Shown piece after piece: positions 60,339 to 64,000 of a stretch of DNA of 64,000 bases. The DNA comes from Paenibacillus timonensis (lineage in GTDB: Bacteria > Bacillota > Bacilli > Paenibacillales > Paenibacillaceae): assembly GCF_009725205.1 (NCBI RefSeq), contig NZ_WNZY01000007.1, positions 186,001 to 250,000 of the forward strand, given 5' to 3'. The notes under the pieces were generated by a model. It saw nothing but the letters and a program-made list of their open reading frames with translations. It was not told where the DNA came from and searched no databases. The stretch's first letter is position 1; every line of letters begins with the position of its first letter. The translations under genes were made by a program, and so were the position numbers.

Positions 60339-61248
60339 TGCTCGCAAAATCAACGGGGCGGAGCCCGACGGCGTATGTGTTCGGATGTATACCGAGCAGG
60401 AGTGGATCGATTGGCTGCTGGGGACAATGGCGGAGACGAAGCGCTCTGATATGGCGAAGCATTTGGACACCTGTGCGATCTGTCTGGGGCAGAAAACGTA
60501 TTGGGAGGACGTCCTGGGGATTGCAGGCGTTTACGCATCACAGACGGACATGCCAGAGATACCCGTTAGCGGAGACCCGAAGCCGGCGCTAGTCATGCCG
60601 GTGCAGCCAGTGCGAGTGCAACCGCACCTCCAGGAGCAGGCTGTCACTTCTTCCACTCAGCGTATTGACCCGTGGGCAGATGCCCTTCCTTCTGAACGAA
60701 TTCGGCGCAGCCTGCGTCGCCGGGTGAGAGGAGTCGGGTGGCGACGTCGGGCGTTACGCTTGCTGTCGGTACGCTGGAAGTGGACCGTGTCACTGGCCGC
60801 AGCCCTGATGGTGCTGATGGGCTTGGGATACGCTTTGGATCATCTGAACCAACCCGAAGCAGGTTGGGACCGTTATGTGCAAACGTACGAGCCGGAAGCC
60901 CTATCGGTCCTGTCCAAGCCGGATACGATCTCTTATCCGATCGCCATGGGCCGTTTGGAGCCGGAAAACGGGAGGGTGTGGTACAACGCCGCCACCCGGG
61001 AAATGCTCATGCTGGTTGGCGGGTTGGTCCCGGACAAAGGTCATACCATTCGCGTCTGGATCGTGAAGGAGGGCGCGCGCGACAGCCTGGGATTGCTGCA
61101 ATATCATGCGAATCGGGCACATCTCTACGTCAAGGACAAGACGCTGAATGTCAATGACGATTTGGAGCTGACGATCGAGCCGATATCTGGTTCGCCGGAC
61201 ATGTATAAGGACACGAATTCCATCTCGCTGGATTTGCTGGGACGATAA
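60316..61248 (+). CDS. RskA-type anti-sigma factor
   Basis: A 310-residue membrane anti-sigma factor. The zinc-binding anti-sigma motif HLDTCAIC (H-x3-C-x2-C) is at about 50-57. A basic linker leads to one helix, WTVSLAAALMVLMGLGYAL (about 156-174). The external RskA-like domain is at about 190-310 with NPVSGRLEPENGRVWYNAAT-type pattern (RLEPENGRVWYN; GHTIRVWIV). It sequesters the sigma factor until a surface signal arrives. The start overlaps the sigma gene by 23 bases behind GGAAGGAGGG. Confidence 0.9.
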   Translation: MNGQTGDNARKINGAEPDGVCVRMYTEQEWIDWLLGTMAETKRSDMAKHLDTCAICLGQKTYWEDVLGIAGVYASQTDMPEIPVSGDPKPALVMPVQPVRVQPHLQEQAVTSSTQRIDPWADALPSERIRRSLRRRVRGVGWRRRALRLLSVRWKWTVSLAAALMVLMGLGYALDHLNQPEAGWDRYVQTYEPEALSVLSKPDTISYPIAMGRLEPENGRVWYNAATREMLMLVGGLVPDKGHTIRVWIVKEGARDSLGLLQYHANRAHLYVKDKTLNVNDDLELTIEPISGSPDMYKDTNSISLDLLGR

Positions 61249-61355
61249 GTATTGTGCACATAAGACGTAGTCAACCCTCAAGACAGACTGGTCTCGATGG
61301 CGGGAGATTTCGTAAAAAATAGACAAGTGGCTCGTCAGGAGGGAGACGTTTCAAT

Positions 61356-62141
61356 ATGGATCAGCTCGAGTTTATCGGCACCGGGGACGCCATGGGGGTT
61401 CCAAGGGTGTATTGTGATTGTGAGGTTTGCGCGGAAGCGCGAAGCTCAAGCGGCGTGAATCGGAGATATCGCGCTTTAGTCGCGGTAGAAGGTGATGAAG
61501 GCAGCTTCCTGATTGACTGCGGCCCGGATTGGCGGACCGGCATGGAACGTAGAGGACAACGTTTTACCGAGCAAATTCTGGTCACGCACGCCCATTTCGA
61601 CCATATTGGCGGACTGCCCGAATGGGCGGATGCTTGCCGTTGGCTGGGGAGACGGGGACAGCTGCACGCACCGCAGAAGGTGCTGGACACGATCCTTCGG
61701 CAATATCCGTGGCTAGGCGGTCATTTAGATCTGCATGCCGTTGGCAGCGAAGGGACCCGGCTGGCCGGGTGGCAGATCCGCGCGTGGAAGGTGTTCCACG
61801 GCAAGAACGGATTTTCGTATGCGTACCGATTGGAGAAAGGCTGCTTCGCCTGGGCCTATTGCTCCGATTCGATCGCTTTACCAGAGGAGCAAAAGGAGCC
61901 GTTGCATGGTCTAGATCTGTTGGTACTGGGCACGAGCTTTTATCATGAGTTGGCGGAGTTCGCGACCCGGTCGGTGTATGATGTAAAGGAAGCGCTCGAG
62001 CTCTTGAACGAAGTTCGACCGACACGAACGGTGTTTACGCACCTGTCGCACGACCTCGACCTTCGGCGCGATTATGGATTGCCGGAGGGCGTGGCGTTTG
62101 CTGCGACGGGGATGAGGGTACTGCTGCAGACGGGGGAGTGA
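61356..62141 (+). CDS. MBL-fold metal-dependent hydrolase (PhnP-like)
   Basis: A 261-residue metallo-beta-lactamase-fold protein. It begins QLEFIGTGDAMGVPRVYCDC with a CxxC pair (CDCEVC), then LIDCGPDWR, the metal motif VTHAHFDHIGGLPEW (about 75-90), YCSDS, and late FTHLSHD. PhnP-type phosphodiesterases act on cyclic phosphates, but lipoyl-related and other roles exist in the family. ATG has GGAGGG and GACG before it. About 107 bp after the anti-sigma gene; separate regulation is possible. Confidence 0.9.
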   Translation: MDQLEFIGTGDAMGVPRVYCDCEVCAEARSSSGVNRRYRALVAVEGDEGSFLIDCGPDWRTGMERRGQRFTEQILVTHAHFDHIGGLPEWADACRWLGRRGQLHAPQKVLDTILRQYPWLGGHLDLHAVGSEGTRLAGWQIRAWKVFHGKNGFSYAYRLEKGCFAWAYCSDSIALPEEQKEPLHGLDLLVLGTSFYHELAEFATRSVYDVKEALELLNEVRPTRTVFTHLSHDLDLRRDYGLPEGVAFAATGMRVLLQTGE

Positions 62142-62162
62142 TGGCGGATTGGGCGTCCGGGT

Positions 62163-62259
62163 GAATGTCCGAGCAGATGTTCAAACGGATGTTCGAGCAC
62201 ATGTTTAGGGAGATTTCCGAATGGTTGTTCAAGCGGATATCCGAGCCGTTCCGAAGCGG
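62163..62259 (+). repeat. degenerate 12-bp tandem repeat with coding potential
   Basis: From 62176 seven 12-mers follow: GATGTTCAAACG, GATGTTCGAGCA, CATGTTTAGGGA, GATTTCCGAATG, GTTGTTCAAGCG, GATATCCGAGCC, GTTCCGAAGCGG. A frame from ATG 62165 to 62422 (85 codons) reads MSEQMFKRMFEHMFREISEW, a tetrapeptide repeat x-(M/I/L)-(F/S)-(K/E/R). It has no good ribosome site and continues into the repeat array, so I annotate a repeat, not a gene. Confidence 0.6.
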
Positions 62260-62311
62260 GGGCCGAGGGGATGTCTTCCGAGCTCCGTTCCCAGTAGGCA
62301 TGAGGTTAATG

Positions 62312-62536
62312 TATGCGAAAAATCGAATACAATTTACCCGCTACCGATACTTTCTGCCGAATGTATGCGAAAATTCGAATACATTTCACCCACGTCAGGT
62401 CACTTGGACCCAATGTATATGAAATTTCATGCTTATTCGCCCCAATCGGGCGCAAAAGCCCTGAATCTATATGAAAAACCGAATAGATTTCGAGTTTTGG
62501 GCGTTTTGCAGCAAATGATAAACGAAATTTCAGCTA
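62312..62536. repeat. phased array B of 18-bp near-palindromes (52-bp period)
   Basis: Motifs start at 62312 (TATGCGAAAAATCGAATA), 62364 (TATGCGAAAATTCGAATA), 62416 (TATATGAAATTTCAT...), 62468 (TATATGAAAAACCGAATA) and 62519 (degenerate, core GAAATTTC). Distances are 52, 52, 52 and 51. Spacers of about 34 bases are not alike. It is the same family as the array at 3163-3373 and lies between the MBL gene and the terminator of the Cof hydrolase. Confidence 0.88.
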
Positions 62537-62571
62537 AAAAAAACTAACTGGAGGAATCCAGTTAGTTTTTT
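62535..62571. terminator. terminator overlapping the end of the second Cof hydrolase gene
   Basis: Stem AAAAAACTAACTGGA / TCCAGTTAGTTTTTT, loop GGAA. The stop codon of the leftward gene lies in the stem; it can work on both strands. Confidence 0.88.
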
Positions 62572-63365
62572 GCATTTAACACAAACTGATCGATCACGTG
62601 CTTCACGCCGTCCTCGTTGTTGCTCAGGGTGACGAAGTCGGCGATGTCCTTCAATGCGGGGATGGCATTGCCCATCGCTACGCCCAGGCCAGCAGCCTCC
62701 AGCATCTCATGGTCGTTCCACGAATCGCCGATGGCAATCGTTTGCGACAAGTCGCAGCCGAAATGGGCCGCCAGGAAACGCAAGGCATGGCCTTTCGTGC
62801 CTTCCGCATGCATGATTTCCAGGAAATTCGGCTTGGACTTGGTGATATGAACGCCGTCCCCCAGCAATTTGCTCAGCTCCGGCGCGATTTGGTCCAGGTA
62901 ATCAGGCTCGTCGATGATCAGCATTTTCGGCGTTGGCTGGGCCACCAGCTTGGCGAAATCCGGCTCCACGTAATACCGCGTCCGGTTTAGCGTGGTATAG
63001 TCGATAAGCTTCTGGTTCTCCTCGCGGGCGTACAACTTGTCGTCGATGTACGTTTGCAGGTGCAGGTTGCGCTCGATGCAGTATTCAAACAGTTGGCGCG
63101 CCGCTTCCATCGGGACGTAACGCTCGTAGAGCACTTTTTCGTCCATCAGATTTTTGACCAGCGCTCCCTGGTACGTAATAATCGGCACGTTCAGCCCGGT
63201 CTGACGGGCGATCGCTTGGGCCGAAGCGTAGGCGCGGCCGGTTGCCAGGGTGACGACTACCCCCTTGGACACCGCTTGCTCCAACGCCTGCTGCGTTGCA
63301 GGAGTAACCTCTTTGTCGTCATTAATTAAGGTATCATCGATATCGATGGCAATCAGTTTATACAT
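62562..63365 (-). CDS. Cof-type HAD-family phosphatase
   Basis: A 267-residue HAD phosphatase of type IIB. Motif I YKLIAIDIDDTLINDD with catalytic D8 and D10; TLATGRAYASA; cap domain about 85-185; KGHALRFLAAHFG; and IGDSWNDHEMLEAAG (about 210-225). Substrate unknown, probably a sugar phosphate or cofactor phosphate. ATG lies six bases after AAGGAGAG; the frame stays open upstream into the EamA gene, but that part is antisense-like noise. The transporter gene 29 bp upstream is co-directional. Confidence 0.93.
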   Translation of the reverse strand: MYKLIAIDIDDTLINDDKEVTPATQQALEQAVSKGVVVTLATGRAYASAQAIARQTGLNVPIITYQGALVKNLMDEKVLYERYVPMEAARQLFEYCIERNLHLQTYIDDKLYAREENQKLIDYTTLNRTRYYVEPDFAKLVAQPTPKMLIIDEPDYLDQIAPELSKLLGDGVHITKSKPNFLEIMHAEGTKGHALRFLAAHFGCDLSQTIAIGDSWNDHEMLEAAGLGVAMGNAIPALKDIADFVTLSNNEDGVKHVIDQFVLNAKN

Positions 63366-63394
63366 GGTTTCTCTCCTTTTGGAATGATCTCTCT

Positions 63395-64000
63395 CTAACC
63401 GGCGGATTTCAATTCCGCGAGCAACATACCGCCTAAAATGCACATACAGCCGATCCCTGCCGCCAAACCAAGCCGTTCGCCTCCGAAAAGCACGCCGGTC
63501 GCCGCGGCGAACACCGGCTCCATGGCGAAAATGACGGCGACCCGGGAAGGGCTGGTAAACTTCTGAGCTACCGTCTGAATCCAAAACGCGAACGCACTGG
63601 TCGGCCCGATCGAGACGAGTAGCGCAAGCCATACCTCCGGCTGCATCAGTTGACCGGCCGTTTCGGTCCAAGAAGCCGAACGTTCAAACAGCAGCGATCC
63701 AGCCGCGCTGAGAACGCCGACGACCAACATTTGCAGCGATGCTAAAGGAAGCGCCGGATAACGGGGAGCAAACACGCCGGTGTAGGCGACATGCAGCCCA
63801 AAGGCAATGGCGCATAAGAACACGAGGGCATCGCCGCGATTCAAAGCCAGACCCTGGGTGCCGGCGAACGCTAGCAGATAGAGTCCGGCGGCGGCCAGCA
63901 ACGCGCTTATCCAGGTGAACCGGGAGATGCGATGCTTCAGCAGCCAAAATGACAAAAAAGGCACGATGACGACGGACAATCCTGTAATGAACCCTGCGTT
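63395..64000 (-). CDS. EamA-family (DMT) transporter, N-terminus beyond the window
   Basis: The frame is open to the right edge; the last 201 residues are visible. Seven or so helices form one and a half EamA repeats. Family marks are NAGFITGLSVVIVPFLSF at the beginning of the visible part and FTSPSRVAVIFAMEPVFAAATGVLFGGERL near the end (in parts), which is the typical RhaT/PecM-like C-terminal pattern. It exports or imports a metabolite of unknown identity. It is probably in one unit with the Cof hydrolase gene. Confidence 0.9.
   Translation of the reverse strand, partial: NAGFITGLSVVIVPFLSFWLLKHRISRFTWISALLAAAGLYLLAFAGTQGLALNRGDALVFLCAIAFGLHVAYTGVFAPRYPALPLASLQMLVVGVLSAAGSLLFERSASWTETAGQLMQPEVWLALLVSIGPTSAFAFWIQTVAQKFTSPSRVAVIFAMEPVFAAATGVLFGGERLGLAAGIGCMCILGGMLLAELKSAG

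Noticed and set aside
63366..63671. N-terminal extension of the second Cof hydrolase
   Set aside because: The frame is open upstream but overlaps the EamA gene; a strong ribosome site and the motif-I start place the beginning at 63365.

Overview
The window looks like a chromosomal segment of a spore-forming Bacillota of the Paenibacillus type. Pointers to this are the gene order alr - ndoAI - ndoA and tex - cmpA - sprT-like (the Bacillus ydc neighbourhood), a sporulation gene (cmpA), strong AGGAGG-type ribosome binding sites, frequent TTG/GTG starts, some tRNA genes without an encoded CCA, sigma-A promoters, and many repeat-rich intergenic regions. Nothing indicates a prophage, plasmid, insertion sequence or CRISPR locus.

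Layout. 1-3061: end of a YdcC-like lipoprotein gene, alanine racemase, the NdoAI/NdoA antitoxin-toxin pair and a small unknown gene. 3367-6649: a YknXYZ/MacAB-like exporter. 6886-13022: DUF4190 membrane protein, Tex, a Crp/Fnr regulator, cmpA (46 codons), 1.3 kb of repeats, and a SprT-like protein. 13067-15180: a small basic protein, an ArsR-like regulator and an MFS exporter with a perfect inverted-repeat operator. 15423-19451: five tRNA genes, with identical tRNA-Leu(GAG) copies flanking a Cof hydrolase, AzlD/AzlC, a PAS protein and an XRE regulator. 20679-31122: a ten-gene Gram-positive Tad/Flp pilus operon behind a leader with an intrinsic terminator. 31295-33363: Fur-box-preceded ferric-siderophore permeases. 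33431-45562: housekeeping genes (nfo, purU, tkt, ppnP, pgi, yigZ) and an orphan CysA-like ATPase. 45627-56015: a LacI-controlled regulon for beta-glucan oligosaccharides. Gene content and order suggest beta-1,2-glucan (sophoro-oligosaccharide) import, phosphorolysis and hydrolysis. 56296-61248: an ABC-2 transporter with a NEW3-domain surface protein, divergent from an ECF sigma/anti-sigma pair. 61356-64000: an MBL hydrolase, a repeat array, a second Cof hydrolase and a partial EamA transporter.

The most unusual content is non-coding. (i) A foldback repeat family with a 184-bp period: a 4.4-unit array at 10.8 kb, a 1.4-unit array at 54.8 kb and a 57-bp miniature at 39.9 kb. The core is shared, but the terminal inverted repeats differ in sequence while still pairing. 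(ii) Two arrays, 59 kb apart, of 18-bp near-palindromes repeating every 51-52 bp, about five helical turns. (iii) Further intergenic short-repeat sets near 11.7 and 56.1 kb, also with roughly 50-bp spacing. (iv) A 12-bp tandem repeat at 62.2 kb with tetrapeptide coding potential. Identifications rest on reading the sequence; no database or folding program was run.
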